Assembly: GCF_036347135.1 (NCBI RefSeq)
Contig: NZ_CP108938.1
Coordinates: forward strand, 1,302,001 to 1,366,000
DNA: 64,000 nucleotides
DNA from: Streptomyces sp. NBC_00775
Lineage (GTDB): Bacteria > Actinomycetota > Actinomycetes > Streptomycetales > Streptomycetaceae
Direction of reading: 5' to 3'
Of the stretch, positions 45,138 to 54,316 are shown one piece after another (position 1 is the stretch's first letter; every line of letters begins with the position of its first letter). A program made the translations under genes and the position numbers. The notes beneath the pieces are model-generated. The model did no database searches. It worked only from the letters and a program-made list of their open reading frames with translations, and was not told the origin of the DNA.

Positions 45138-46475
45138 ACGGCTGGGATCAGGCCTCCCGCCTTCCCGCCCAAGGCAGGTAGGAGCGCGAGACCGGGTCAC
45201 ATGGTCAGAAGGTTCGACAACGAGGCTCAAGCCAGCTATCTCCGATGGTGGTACGCAAACGCCAGCAGCCCAACGCGCAGAAGGGCGGCGCACCACCGGA
45301 GAGGTGACCGTTCAGGTGACCGCCTGCCACTTCCCCGTCAACGGGGGTGCGGTTGCGACCTGGAGGCACCAGCACCGCGGGTCGTGGACAGCGGCCGGCT
45401 GCATCAGCAGCAGTCGCAACGAAGGTGGTGCGGGACGAAGATCCTCCGCCCACGACTCGGTCCTCCGAATTTACTGGAACTGCCGACGAAGCGTCAATAC
45501 ACCTTATGGCATAAGGCGCTACCCGGTCGGCGTTATCCCGAAACTCTGTCCGGATTCTTCACGCGATGCCAACGTACACGCATTGTGAGACGCCCTCTGT
45601 TCGGAGGGCCGAGCAGCCGGCCTTACGCCGTGGCCGCCGCGTGACCGGGTCAGCGTCTGCGACTGCCGCGCCAATCCGGATAAATCGTGATCACCTTGCC
45701 GCGCTCGATAGAGAAGTCCCGGGTCATGGCCTTGGTTTAACACTGGAGCTAACCGGAGTGCCTGATTCCGTTTGGAAACGGAAACTTAATGCAGAGCGTT
45801 GCAAAGATCCTTTCAGGTGTCTTGACGTGTCCCCGCCGTGAGCGGCAACGTACTTTCTGATCAAGCCGCTTCCCTGAGCGGTCGGTCTAGTGCGATCCGT
45901 GCACGAGGTCTGCCCTTGTAAGGAATCGGCGCTTATGATGCGGCCGAACCCGTATTTCCGTTCTTTCATTGGGATGCACCTCGCTCTGGCGGACGAACCA
46001 GAGTCATTCGGCGTATAGGAACAGATGGGAGAGTTCGATTCCGTCCCACTACGTACGCTTCTCCGGCACCCGAACCGGTGATGCGGCTCTCGCCTTGGGC
46101 CAGCAATGCCTCGGCACCACGCAGGATCGGACGGAAGTTCTTCCTCCGGGCCCAGAGGTATCCCGCCATGGTGGTGATGTCCCTGCGCGTGAAAAAGGCG
46201 GTGCTGACGCCTCGCGATGTCGTCACTTTCATGCAAGACATAGCGGAATTGGCCGTGCAGACCTTGGCCGAACACTCCGGAGCTAAGTCCTGATTCCTCG
46301 CCGCACGGCTTGAGGGCGGCCGAATCGATGCGCCGCACACGCACGTCGACATTGGGGAGCCCACGCTGCCACCTGGTCGGCGCGCGCGGCCACGGCGTCA
46401 ACCCATAACCGCTGCGCTGCGCACCGCGCCCGCAACGAAAGACAGAGAGGCCGGCGAACGTTGGCGAGTCCGGAA
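45138..46475. other. Divergent control region of the gene cluster, no clear gene
   Basis: This 1.3-kb stretch lies between the two divergent arms, with lower GC than its flanks. It should hold both promoters. It contains the palindrome at 45502-45516. One 71-codon plus-strand frame (46078-46293, ending LAVQTLAEHSGAKS) has protein-like composition but no good start site and no match I recognise. No regulator gene is visible here. Confidence 0.5.
45502..45516. promoter_or_regulatory. Candidate operator palindrome
   Basis: CCTTATG-G-CATAAGG is a perfect 7+1+7 inverted repeat in a local AT-rich patch, about 365 bases upstream of the acyl-AMP ligase start. It has the look of a TetR/GntR-type operator; no cognate regulator gene is in the window. 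Confidence 0.4.
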
Positions 46476-47480
46476 ATGACAACTACGGTGACCGAGAACC
46501 ATTTCCCACCGGAAATCAAAGCCGAGATATCGCGAATCTGCTCCGGTCTCCCCAGCGGTGCCTCGTGCATCGCGACCGGTTCCATCGTGGAGGGATTCGG
46601 GAACAAGAACTCTGACATAGACCTCTACGCCGTCCTCGATGAGGAGGTCCGGGGACAGAGCACCGCGATCGGAATTCGCAAGTCCCGCTACGTGGACTGC
46701 GAGTTCATGACGCTGGGCGCGCTCGCCCGCCTCAGCTCCCATGTCGTCGAGTTCTCCTGGGGTGCGGTCGGCGATCGGAAGCTCGCCGACTACGACCGCT
46801 ACTACCGCCTCTCCATCGGCCTGCCGGTCCTGGTCAGCGAGCCGGCGGCTGAGGTACTGGCGCTCTTTCGCGTCGAAACGGCCAGGGTGCAGTTCGCCCG
46901 GTGGGCCCGCTTTCGAGCGTTCGAGCACCTGGCCCGTGCCGCCACCGCCCTCGCCTGCCGCCAGGACGAACAGGCAGGGTTCCTCCTCCGCGCCGGTAGT
47001 GCCTGGATCTCCACAAGCACCCTGGCCGACGAGGGCGAAGGCTATCCGTCCCTGAAATGGCTCGGCGAGAAGGCGGCGCGCCGACACGGACGGGGATCCA
47101 AGGCGTTCCACGAACTGGTGGACGACTGGATACGCCCGAGCGGCTCGTCGACCGATCGGCTCGCACGGCTTCGCGATCGCGTCGATCTACCCCCGGAAGC
47201 GCTGCGGGCGGTCACCGAAAAGTCCGGAGTCCTGGGCGACGGTGTCGCCTACCGAGGCGGCTCCGATGTCAACTTCCTGATCGGCCCCAGGCGCAGGATC
47301 ATCCGAACCGATCACCTGACATCTCTGCTTTGCGAGCGGCTGGGTGCAGGGATCAGCTGGGGCGAAGCCACGGACGACATCGCCGCAGCCCTGTCCGTAC
47401 CCGGCAGTGAGGTCGCCGCCGCTCTCTGGTCGCAGACGTCGAACCTGCGCTCCAACGGCTTCATTCAGCAGACATGCTGA
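46476..47480 (+). CDS. Nucleotidyltransferase-fold protein with PqqD/RRE-like tail
   Basis: This protein of ~334 residues begins with a minimal nucleotidyltransferase domain: GSIVEGFGNKNSDIDLYAV, with the Gly-Ser at 35-36 and DxD at 47-49, and a further acidic residue in VDCEF. A helical middle region follows. The last ~85 residues (from GDGVAYRGGSDVNFLIGP, then helices up to LRSNGFIQQ) resemble the beta-hairpin plus three-helix plan of PqqD-like peptide-binding domains. The start is the ATG at 46476; a TTG lies five codons upstream. It may transfer a nucleotidyl group to an intermediate or to the product as self-protection. It is first gene of the plus-strand arm. Confidence 0.7.
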   Translation: MTTTVTENHFPPEIKAEISRICSGLPSGASCIATGSIVEGFGNKNSDIDLYAVLDEEVRGQSTAIGIRKSRYVDCEFMTLGALARLSSHVVEFSWGAVGDRKLADYDRYYRLSIGLPVLVSEPAAEVLALFRVETARVQFARWARFRAFEHLARAATALACRQDEQAGFLLRAGSAWISTSTLADEGEGYPSLKWLGEKAARRHGRGSKAFHELVDDWIRPSGSSTDRLARLRDRVDLPPEALRAVTEKSGVLGDGVAYRGGSDVNFLIGPRRRIIRTDHLTSLLCERLGAGISWGEATDDIAAALSVPGSEVAAALWSQTSNLRSNGFIQQTC

Positions 47481-47493
47481 GGATTGGAGTTTC

Positions 47494-48060
47494 GTGAACT
47501 CTGAAACGAAGGACCTCGTCGCCTGGCTCCGTGAGCTGCAGCAAGAGACAGACGTACGGCGCGAGATCATGTCCCTCCAATTCGATATCGAAGGAGCCAT
47601 CGATTCCGCCCAGATCGAATTGGCGTGGTGCTCGCTGCAGGACATGATCGTCTCGAGCCTGGAGCTCTACCTGCGACGCGCCGGTATTCAGCCGGTCGCG
47701 GCGGGTGACCAGCCTGAGCGGTCCGGGCTGCTCCTGCGGCACCTGCGGCGCATCAGCCAGGCGAACGCGGCAACGGCACTGGCATTGCTCGAAAAGCCTG
47801 CGCCCACCGAAGTGCCGGACCTCCTGGCGCAGATCGAAATGGTCCGGCTGTTCCTTTACGGGGAGCTTGGGATCGAGCTCGCGGCATCGCGGGAGAGCGC
47901 CACTCGCTCATGGGCCGACAGCGTCCTTTCACTGCGCCGAACTGCCGGAGAAATCGGACTCGCGCAAGGCGACGGATGGTACCTGTCCAGCGCCGATTCG
48001 GCAGATCATACCGGCTGGTACGACGAGGTCATGGAAGCCCTGAGTAAAGCGGACAACTGA
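47494..48060 (+). CDS. Unknown helical protein paired with the nucleotidyltransferase
   Basis: This 188-residue protein starts at a GTG with a TGGAG site, 13 bases after the upstream stop. It is nearly all alpha-helical by pattern (LVAWLRELQQETDVRREIM, LAWCSLQDMIVSSLELYLRR). No motif is recognised. It resembles the helical partner or substrate-binding domains that accompany small nucleotidyltransferases. A HEPN-type toxin partner was considered, but no convincing R-x4-6-H motif is placed as expected. It is probably cluster-specific. Confidence 0.7.
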   Translation: MNSETKDLVAWLRELQQETDVRREIMSLQFDIEGAIDSAQIELAWCSLQDMIVSSLELYLRRAGIQPVAAGDQPERSGLLLRHLRRISQANAATALALLEKPAPTEVPDLLAQIEMVRLFLYGELGIELAASRESATRSWADSVLSLRRTAGEIGLAQGDGWYLSSADSADHTGWYDEVMEALSKADN

Positions 48061-48079
48061 ACAGAACTCAGGAGGACCC

Positions 48080-49777
48080 TTGATAATCTGCGGAGTAAAG
48101 ATCACCCACGACGGTGGCGTGGCGCTCATCGACAATGGTCGCCTCGTGTTCAGCATCGAGATGGAGAAGATCGGGAACAACCCCAGGCACCAGCGCGTCG
48201 ACGATCTCGACGTAGTGACTTCGCTGCTCGGCCAGTACGGATACACGCTGGGCCAGGTCGACCGGTTCGTGCTGGACGGTTGGCGGAAGACCCCCCGGAC
48301 AAGGATGTGGGGAGGTCAGGAGGTCGGCATCGACCTGGGTCCCTATCGGCGCGGAATTCTGGACGACGACCTGCTGCGGCCCTACCACTTCCGCCTGATG
48401 GATCTGGAGTACACCAGTTACGCCCACTACGCGGGCCATATGGCGTCGGCCTACTGCTCCAGTCCGTTTGCCGCCTCCCGGGAGGCCTCCTACGTGCTGT
48501 GCTGGGACGGGGCGATGTTCCCGTTCCTCTACTACTACGACCCGGTCACTGGAAAGGCCGAGAATCTGGGCCCGCTGTTTCACCTGCTGGGCGACACATA
48601 CCATTCTCTCTCGCGGCTTTTCCCGCCATTCGAGCAGGGCTTCGAGTCGACGCAGACAGCCTCGGGAACGCTGCCGGGAAAGATCATGGCTTATGTCGCG
48701 CACGGGAGCCCGGTGGAGAAGGTCGTGGACACGCTCGAGGAGCTGTACCAGGCGGCCGAGTACGCGGTCTTGGGTCCTGGCCCGCTTACCGACGACCAAA
48801 TCGGCGAGGGCGTGGGGCGGCGCATTCTGGAGCTGATGTGCGACGGCCTCCCACGCGAACTCGCCGCTCCGGACGACATGCTGGCCTCGATTCATGCATT
48901 CCTGGGCCAGAAGCTCGTCGCTCGGCTCGCAGAGCGAATCCGGCAGGACGGAAGCCGCTCGGCGAACCTGTGCCTCGTCGGGGGATGCGCGCTCAACATC
49001 AAATGGAACCGTGACATCCGGGCCTCGGGAGTCGTTCAGGAGGTCTGGATCCCGCCGTTCCCCAACGACGCGGGCAGTGCCCTCGGCGCCGCCTGTTGTG
49101 AGCTGCTGCGTAGCGGCGAGGGGAAAGCGCTTGACTGGTCCGTGTTCGCCGGCCCCGCCCTGGTGGATTCTGGGATCCCGGTCGGCTGGGAGGCGCAGCC
49201 GTGCTCCCCTGCCGAGTTGGCCGAGTACCTTCACCGGCTCGGCGATCCGGTCCTGGTGCTCCATGGCCGGGCCGAACTCGGTCCCCGGGCCCTGGGCCAC
49301 CGCAGCATCCTCGCCCCCGCCGTGGCAGCGGACATGAAGGGGCGCCTCAACCAGCTCAAGGGTCGTGAGGGGTACCGGCCGGTGGCGCCGATCTGCCTGG
49401 AGGCGAGTGCCGAGCAGGTCTTCGAGCCGGGGACGCCGGACCCGTACATGCTGTTCGACCACGATGTGCGCCCGCAGTGGCGCGACCGGGTGCCCGCAGT
49501 GTGTCACCTGGACGGCACTGCCCGGCTGCAGACCGTCAACAGCACCGATGACCCGGTGGTCTTCGAGATCCTCACCGAGTACCACCGGATCAGCTCGATC
49601 CCTCTGCTCTGCAACACCAGCGCGAACCTCAGCGGACGAGGCTTCTTCCCCGACCTGCGCAGCGCCATGGAGTGGGGGCGCATCCCGGCCGTCTGGTCCG
49701 AAGGGGTGATGTACCGCAGGGCGAGCGGCAGTCAGACAGCTCCGCGTAGCAACAATCCCCGATCTGAAGACAGGTAG
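48080..49777 (+). CDS. O-carbamoyltransferase (NodU/CmcH/TobZ family)
   Basis: This 565-residue protein has the two-domain plan of NodU-type carbamoyltransferases. The N-terminal Kae1-like domain has the metal site SYAHYAGHMASAY (~115-128) and VGGCALNIKWNRD. The C-terminal YrdC-like domain has AELGPRALGHRSILAPA and LCNTSANLSG. The enzyme makes carbamoyl-adenylate from ATP and carbamoyl phosphate and transfers the carbamoyl group to a hydroxyl. It starts at a TTG with a near-perfect AGGAGG site. A carbamoyl ester on the final product is a firm chemical prediction. Confidence 0.92.
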   Translation: MIICGVKITHDGGVALIDNGRLVFSIEMEKIGNNPRHQRVDDLDVVTSLLGQYGYTLGQVDRFVLDGWRKTPRTRMWGGQEVGIDLGPYRRGILDDDLLRPYHFRLMDLEYTSYAHYAGHMASAYCSSPFAASREASYVLCWDGAMFPFLYYYDPVTGKAENLGPLFHLLGDTYHSLSRLFPPFEQGFESTQTASGTLPGKIMAYVAHGSPVEKVVDTLEELYQAAEYAVLGPGPLTDDQIGEGVGRRILELMCDGLPRELAAPDDMLASIHAFLGQKLVARLAERIRQDGSRSANLCLVGGCALNIKWNRDIRASGVVQEVWIPPFPNDAGSALGAACCELLRSGEGKALDWSVFAGPALVDSGIPVGWEAQPCSPAELAEYLHRLGDPVLVLHGRAELGPRALGHRSILAPAVAADMKGRLNQLKGREGYRPVAPICLEASAEQVFEPGTPDPYMLFDHDVRPQWRDRVPAVCHLDGTARLQTVNSTDDPVVFEILTEYHRISSIPLLCNTSANLSGRGFFPDLRSAMEWGRIPAVWSEGVMYRRASGSQTAPRSNNPRSEDR

Positions 49778-49785
49778 CAGTCGCG

Positions 49786-51075
49786 ATGCAGCAAGTCAGC
49801 TTTACCAACCGCAAGCCCACCGACGACGCACGGGCCGCGCAGTTCCGGCAGGCGCGTGACCTGGTCCTGGGCTCGCTGGGCGCCTACCGGATCGACGAGC
49901 CGCGTACGGCTTCCACCGCCTATGTCTGGCCGACGGCGATCTGCCCGGTGGGCTGCGGCCACTGCAACTTCGCCGCGCCGCCGAACGTCCGGGATCTGGC
50001 CCGGCCGCGCATCACCCGTTTCGGGGATGAGCTGTTAGCGATGCTGCGGGACTCGCAGGTGTGGAAGGCCGTTCTGTCAGGGGGCGGCGAGCCCATGATG
50101 GAGCCTGAGTTCTGCAAGCGTTTCATCGCGGAGGTCTCTTCCTCCGCGCTGGAGGAGATCGAGCTCATCACCAGTGCCCACTTCGCCGGTGACCTTGAGG
50201 CCGCCCGTGACACGGTGGCTGAGCTCGCGGCCGCGTGGCGGGGCCGCACCCCGGCTCCCCAACCCGTCTCTTTCACCGTGCGGATCAGTGTCGACTGGTT
50301 TCACGCCGCGCGCATAGGCCTTGAGCCGGCCGCGAACCTCATCACGGTCCTCTCCGGCGACGAATACCAGGACATCGGCTTCTACGTCCGTTCGGTGCTG
50401 CTCGACGGCGATCGGACCATGAGCGACCTGGCAGCGCTCCTGGGCGGCGAGCTCAGTGAGATCGAGGACTACCAGCAGACCATCCGCCTGCCGGACGGAA
50501 GGGACATCCTCATCTACTACAAGAACCTCATCCTGGACGGCCGAATCACCAAGCGGAAGCTTGACCGGCTTCCGGTGGGGATGCCGGACGAATCGCGGTC
50601 CGAGGAGTTCGGGAAGCGCTTCGCTACCGCTGCCGGGGGGCACATCCCGGCACGCACCTACAACGGTCCGGTGGTGCGCCAACTGGACGGCCTGGCCATG
50701 ATCTTCGAGGACGACGGGGCTGTGAAGATCCTCGAAGGAAACGCTCCCGACCGGATCCGCCGCCTGGGCGATCTGTCCTCGTGGGCCGCGGTCATGGACC
50801 ACTACTACGCGGACCCGATCACGGTCTTCCTCGTTCAGGAGGGACCCGACGCCCTCGCTCAGCTCGTCAGCGAACGCTATCCGGACGCCGTGTCCGTGGG
50901 CTCTGAGCACAACGAGCTGTATCACCTGGCCAGTCGGATCCTGGAAACCCCGGAGCGGGCGCTGTACGCGACCTTGCGCGTGCTCGACCAGCACCTCGCC
51001 TCTGGTCTGGTGAACGCGGACCCCGACGTGCTCGCGAAGGCCTGGGAACTCCTCCAAGAGACGGCACAGACCTGA
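49786..51075 (+). CDS. Radical SAM enzyme of unknown function
   Basis: This 429-residue protein has the cluster motif C53-x3-C57-x2-C60 (AICPVGCGHCNF) and the SAM-binding GGGEP at 99-103. The rest has no auxiliary-cluster Cys motif. It does not look like a typical RiPP SPASM protein or a B12-dependent enzyme. It lies 8 bases after the carbamoyltransferase stop and overlaps the kinase gene by one base. A TTA leucine codon at residue 84 (50035-50037) predicts bldA control. It probably performs a C-H functionalisation, epimerisation or rearrangement on the scaffold. Confidence 0.88.
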   Translation: MQQVSFTNRKPTDDARAAQFRQARDLVLGSLGAYRIDEPRTASTAYVWPTAICPVGCGHCNFAAPPNVRDLARPRITRFGDELLAMLRDSQVWKAVLSGGGEPMMEPEFCKRFIAEVSSSALEEIELITSAHFAGDLEAARDTVAELAAAWRGRTPAPQPVSFTVRISVDWFHAARIGLEPAANLITVLSGDEYQDIGFYVRSVLLDGDRTMSDLAALLGGELSEIEDYQQTIRLPDGRDILIYYKNLILDGRITKRKLDRLPVGMPDESRSEEFGKRFATAAGGHIPARTYNGPVVRQLDGLAMIFEDDGAVKILEGNAPDRIRRLGDLSSWAAVMDHYYADPITVFLVQEGPDALAQLVSERYPDAVSVGSEHNELYHLASRILETPERALYATLRVLDQHLASGLVNADPDVLAKAWELLQETAQT

Positions 51076-51827
51076 TGACGACCCCGTACACGACGACGCA
51101 CCCCCTGGACGGCCCGTCAGCCGTGCCCCGCCGAGTGGCGTACGTTCTGACCGGCGTACCGGGCGCGGGCAAGACAAGTGCCGTCAACAGCCTCCTTGAC
51201 CGCCACCCCCGACTCGCGCACTTCGGCGTCAAGAGCCAGGCACTGGCCCTGATCGCCGAGGGGCACCCCGAGGTGGTGGCGATGAGGCACCCGTTCGAGA
51301 CCGGGGAACTCGCGGAGGATGCCGAGGTCCGGCGGCTGCTGGAGATCTCACTGCAGCGGCTGTCAGCCGGGCAGCGGCAGATCATCATCGAGGGATACCC
51401 GCGCAGCCCCCAGCAGTTCCACGACCTCGACGCCGTGTTGAAGGCGAGTTCCATCACGCTCGGCGGACTGATCGAGGTCGAGATCTCCGACGAACTGTCC
51501 CGTCTTCGGACCGCGACTCGTACCGCCTGCGAGGCATGCGGCCGCCCCTCCCCTCCCGTCCCCCACGGTGAGCTGTGCGGTGCGTGCGGGGCCACGATGC
51601 GCCGCCGTGCCGACGATGACGATCTGAGAGCCGGTATCCGGCTGCGCGACCACCGACTGTGCCAGGAGTCCATCCACGAGCTGTTCGAGCGCGACTCGGA
51701 GCTCTTCCGACTCGACGGCACTCGTGCGCCCGAGGCCATCGCGGACCAGATCGCCTCAGTCCTCGGCCTTCCGCCTGGTCCCGACACCGGTGTTGGCCCG
51801 GCGGGGCCAGAGAGCGAGGCGTGCTGA
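51075..51827 (+). CDS. Adenylate-kinase-like P-loop kinase with zinc ribbon lid
   Basis: This 250-residue protein has Walker A LTGVPGAGKTS (Lys33), the adenylate-kinase-like IIIEGYPRSPQQFHDLD (cf. DGFPRT) and a lid with two CxxC pairs (CEACG and CGACG, ~155-177) as in zinc-bearing adenylate kinases. The lid is longer than usual and the protein is ~35 residues longer than housekeeping Adk. It likely phosphorylates a nucleoside monophosphate or a phosphorylated pathway intermediate. It is coupled to both neighbours by one-base overlaps. Confidence 0.82.
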   Translation: MTTPYTTTHPLDGPSAVPRRVAYVLTGVPGAGKTSAVNSLLDRHPRLAHFGVKSQALALIAEGHPEVVAMRHPFETGELAEDAEVRRLLEISLQRLSAGQRQIIIEGYPRSPQQFHDLDAVLKASSITLGGLIEVEISDELSRLRTATRTACEACGRPSPPVPHGELCGACGATMRRRADDDDLRAGIRLRDHRLCQESIHELFERDSELFRLDGTRAPEAIADQIASVLGLPPGPDTGVGPAGPESEAC

Positions 51828-52528
51828 TGGCGACGCGTCAGGTGGATGCCCTCTCACCGTTTGCCGGCCTGGAGTCACTGGCCTGGGGCGATCTGGACCA
51901 GGTGCGGGAGCGGTCCGACACGCTGTTCGATGCGCTCGTGCAGGACGACTGCCAACCCCTCCGGAAGCTGCTGGCCGCCCTGGCGGACACCCCAGGACTG
52001 CCCGAACTGTCCGGGCGGGTCGACTCCATGCGCAAACTGGTCGTCTGGCGATCCCCGGCCGACGCGGTCAGGCTGCGGTTACACCTGTTCACCCCGGGCT
52101 ACCAGGACCGCCCGCATGACCACCGCTTCGCCTTCGCGACCCGGATCCTCAGCGGCGCCTACGTCCACCGCGGCTACCGGCGGACCGTTCTGGACCCCGA
52201 CGCCTCGTCGGCCGGGCGCACTGCCGAGAGCATCCGGGTCGAGCAGGAGGGAAGCGGCTACGTCATGGGGCCGGACGCGGTGCACTCACTCACCGCTTGC
52301 CGACCGACACTCACGTTGATGCTCCGTGGGCCGATCGTCAAAAGGAGCGCGACCATCGTCGAACAGGCCACCGGCGAGCGCTTCCAGCTACGCGGCGCGG
52401 CGGACGCGTCGTCGGCGCAGTCCGGCGACGGTCGGCTGGAGCCTGTCGAACTGCTGGCGACGGTGGCCGAGATGTCTGCGGCTCTGCCGGGCAGCGGACG
52501 CCCGGGATCCCGGGGCGCGACCTCGTGA
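51827..52528 (+). CDS. Cupin-like (cysteine-dioxygenase-fold resembling) protein
   Basis: This 233-residue protein has an N-terminal helical part (~75 residues) and a cupin-like barrel with a metal-type motif RPHDHRFAFATRILSGAYVHRG and a second half with GPDAVHSLTACRPT. The histidines (PHDH ... H) would bind one metal. The start is the ATG at 51827. A TTA codon at residue 85 (52079-52081) makes this the third TTA gene of the cluster. It could be a dioxygenase or epimerase-like metal enzyme, or a binding protein; I cannot choose. Confidence 0.65.
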   Translation: MATRQVDALSPFAGLESLAWGDLDQVRERSDTLFDALVQDDCQPLRKLLAALADTPGLPELSGRVDSMRKLVVWRSPADAVRLRLHLFTPGYQDRPHDHRFAFATRILSGAYVHRGYRRTVLDPDASSAGRTAESIRVEQEGSGYVMGPDAVHSLTACRPTLTLMLRGPIVKRSATIVEQATGERFQLRGAADASSAQSGDGRLEPVELLATVAEMSAALPGSGRPGSRGATS

Positions 52529-54279
52529 GCCCTCGTGACCTCCCCCTTCCCGATGTGATCGTGGCTACCTGCTCGTCCTTCGAGTCGGCCTTTCCGGAAG
52601 CGGCTGAGCTGATCGTCGAGCGCCTGCGCGGCTCGGTCGGCAATGTCCGGCTTCAGCGGAGCATCGACGGGGTCTTCCCCGACGGCGAGCTCTGTGTGGA
52701 CCTCGCTGACGATCCGACCGGTTGTCATGTTCTGCTGCTGCAGTGCGCCACGAACTTCGGCGCCGATCCCAGCAGGGAGATGATGGCGCTCCTGGCGGCG
52801 GCCCGCTCCTACCGGGACCACGGCGCGGCCTACGTGGCCGCCTTCCTGCCGCACCTCGCCTACTCCCGGCAGGATCGGCACGTCCCCACGCAACGAAGGC
52901 CGCTGATGGCAGCGCTGGTGTCGGATCTGGCGGGTGCGGCGGGGATCGAGGACGTGATCACCCTGCGGTCCGGGAACGCGGCGCTGCTGGACGCCTCGTT
53001 CGCCGGGGCACGGCTGACTTTCCTCCCGGTGGACGGCCTGGTGGACGATCTGCTGCGGCCGCTCGTGGGCGACGGCGCCATCCTGGTGGCGCCGGACGCA
53101 GGCATCGAACCTGCGGTCAGTGCTCTGGCCAGGGCACACGGGGTGCCCGTGGTCGCGGCGGTCAAGAAACGCCTGGGCCCGGAGCATGTCTCCCTCGCGC
53201 TCTCCGACTCTACGGCGCTGGACACGGCGCGCACGGCGATCATCGTCGACGACCTCATCACCAGCGCCGGCACGCTGATGGCGACCGCGCAGGCAGTGCA
53301 CGAGCGGTGCGAGAACGTGGCGGTGCACGCGGTCTCGACGCACCTGCGTCCCACCGTGTTCGGCAGCAAGCGGCTGCAGAAGTTGCTGTCTGGAGGGGAT
53401 CTGCGCAGCTTGCGCGCCTCCGACGCCGCCGGGTCCAAACCGGAACTCGACAACCTGGCCGTGCTGCCCGCCCTGCCCTATGTCTTGGCCGACCTGGTGG
53501 ACGCGTTTCTGCGGCTCGGCCGCCGGAACGCGCCGTCACCCCCCGCCGTAGCGGCCGGGGCCACGACTGCGACGGTCAGCCTGCTCGTCCCCCGCCCCAC
53601 GCCCGTCCCCGTGCCACGACCAACCCTGTCCGCTTCGGTCATCTGCATGAACCTGGCAGATCTGCGCGCCCAGGTGCCGCGACTGGAGGACGCGGGCGTG
53701 CTACGCCTGCATGTCGACATCGCAGACCCGGGCTTCGGCGGGGAGTTCGGCCTTCCGGTACAGATCATCAGTGATCTGCGATCGGTGTCGGCCCTGCCGC
53801 TGGACGTGCACATCATGTACGCGAAGCCGGAGCGCCTGCTCAGGCATCCGGTGCTCCGCATGGCCGATCAGATCTCGGTCCACCAGCGGAGCGTCGACCG
53901 GGGCAGGCTGGCTGAGTTCCAGCGGGCGCTCCCGGACGGCGTGTCCCTGGGGCTGGTGATCAACGCAGACGAGCCGATCGACCAGGAATTGGTCGAACTG
54001 CTCGGCGTGAAAACCGTCACCGTGATGTCGGTCGTTCCCGGCGGCGCCGGTCGGCCCTTCCAGGAGGCCGCGCTGGATGGGATCGCCCACGCGAGGCGAC
54101 TGCGCGACCGCGGGATCCTGTCCGCGGTCGAGGCAGACGGTGCCGTGGACCAGGACACGGCCCCTCGGCTGGTGTCCGCCGGGGCGGACCGCCTGGTGAT
54201 CGGCAGTCGGATGCTGCCCGGTCGCGAAGTCTCGCTTCCACGCATCCGAGCTCTCCACGACTCATTCGACAAGCGCTGA
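52525..54279 (+). CDS. Fusion: PRPP-synthetase-like + ribulose-phosphate 3-epimerase-like
   Basis: This 584-residue protein, starting at the GTG at 52525 (4-base overlap), is a two-domain fusion. Residues 1-335 resemble ribose-phosphate pyrophosphokinase: FPDGELCVDL, LAYSRQDRHVPTQRRPL and the PRPP loop IIVDDLITSAGTL (~239-251). The usual DLHAxQ step is lost. A Pro-rich linker covers 336-366. Residues 368-584 are a ribulose-phosphate 3-epimerase barrel with His396 and Asp398 (LHVDIADPG), His429 (LDVHIM), MSVVPGGAGRPF and Asp538 (VEADGAVD), so all catalytic positions are kept. I infer it makes an epimerised, 1-pyrophosphorylated pentose phosphate for the next gene. Confidence 0.85.
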   Translation: MSPRDLPLPDVIVATCSSFESAFPEAAELIVERLRGSVGNVRLQRSIDGVFPDGELCVDLADDPTGCHVLLLQCATNFGADPSREMMALLAAARSYRDHGAAYVAAFLPHLAYSRQDRHVPTQRRPLMAALVSDLAGAAGIEDVITLRSGNAALLDASFAGARLTFLPVDGLVDDLLRPLVGDGAILVAPDAGIEPAVSALARAHGVPVVAAVKKRLGPEHVSLALSDSTALDTARTAIIVDDLITSAGTLMATAQAVHERCENVAVHAVSTHLRPTVFGSKRLQKLLSGGDLRSLRASDAAGSKPELDNLAVLPALPYVLADLVDAFLRLGRRNAPSPPAVAAGATTATVSLLVPRPTPVPVPRPTLSASVICMNLADLRAQVPRLEDAGVLRLHVDIADPGFGGEFGLPVQIISDLRSVSALPLDVHIMYAKPERLLRHPVLRMADQISVHQRSVDRGRLAEFQRALPDGVSLGLVINADEPIDQELVELLGVKTVTVMSVVPGGAGRPFQEAALDGIAHARRLRDRGILSAVEADGAVDQDTAPRLVSAGADRLVIGSRMLPGREVSLPRIRALHDSFDKR

Positions 54280-54316
54280 CCAGGCGCTGACACTACGACG
54301 CGAGGAGCCCGCACCC

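Noticed and set aside
46078..46293. 71-codon frame in the divergent control region
   Set aside because: Protein-like composition at the end but no supported start site, no family match and ordinary length for a chance frame in GC-rich DNA.
46476..48060. MNT-HEPN toxin-antitoxin pair
   Set aside because: The nucleotidyltransferase is much larger than MNT antitoxins and the helical partner lacks a well-placed R-x4-6-H motif; position in a biosynthetic operon fits better.
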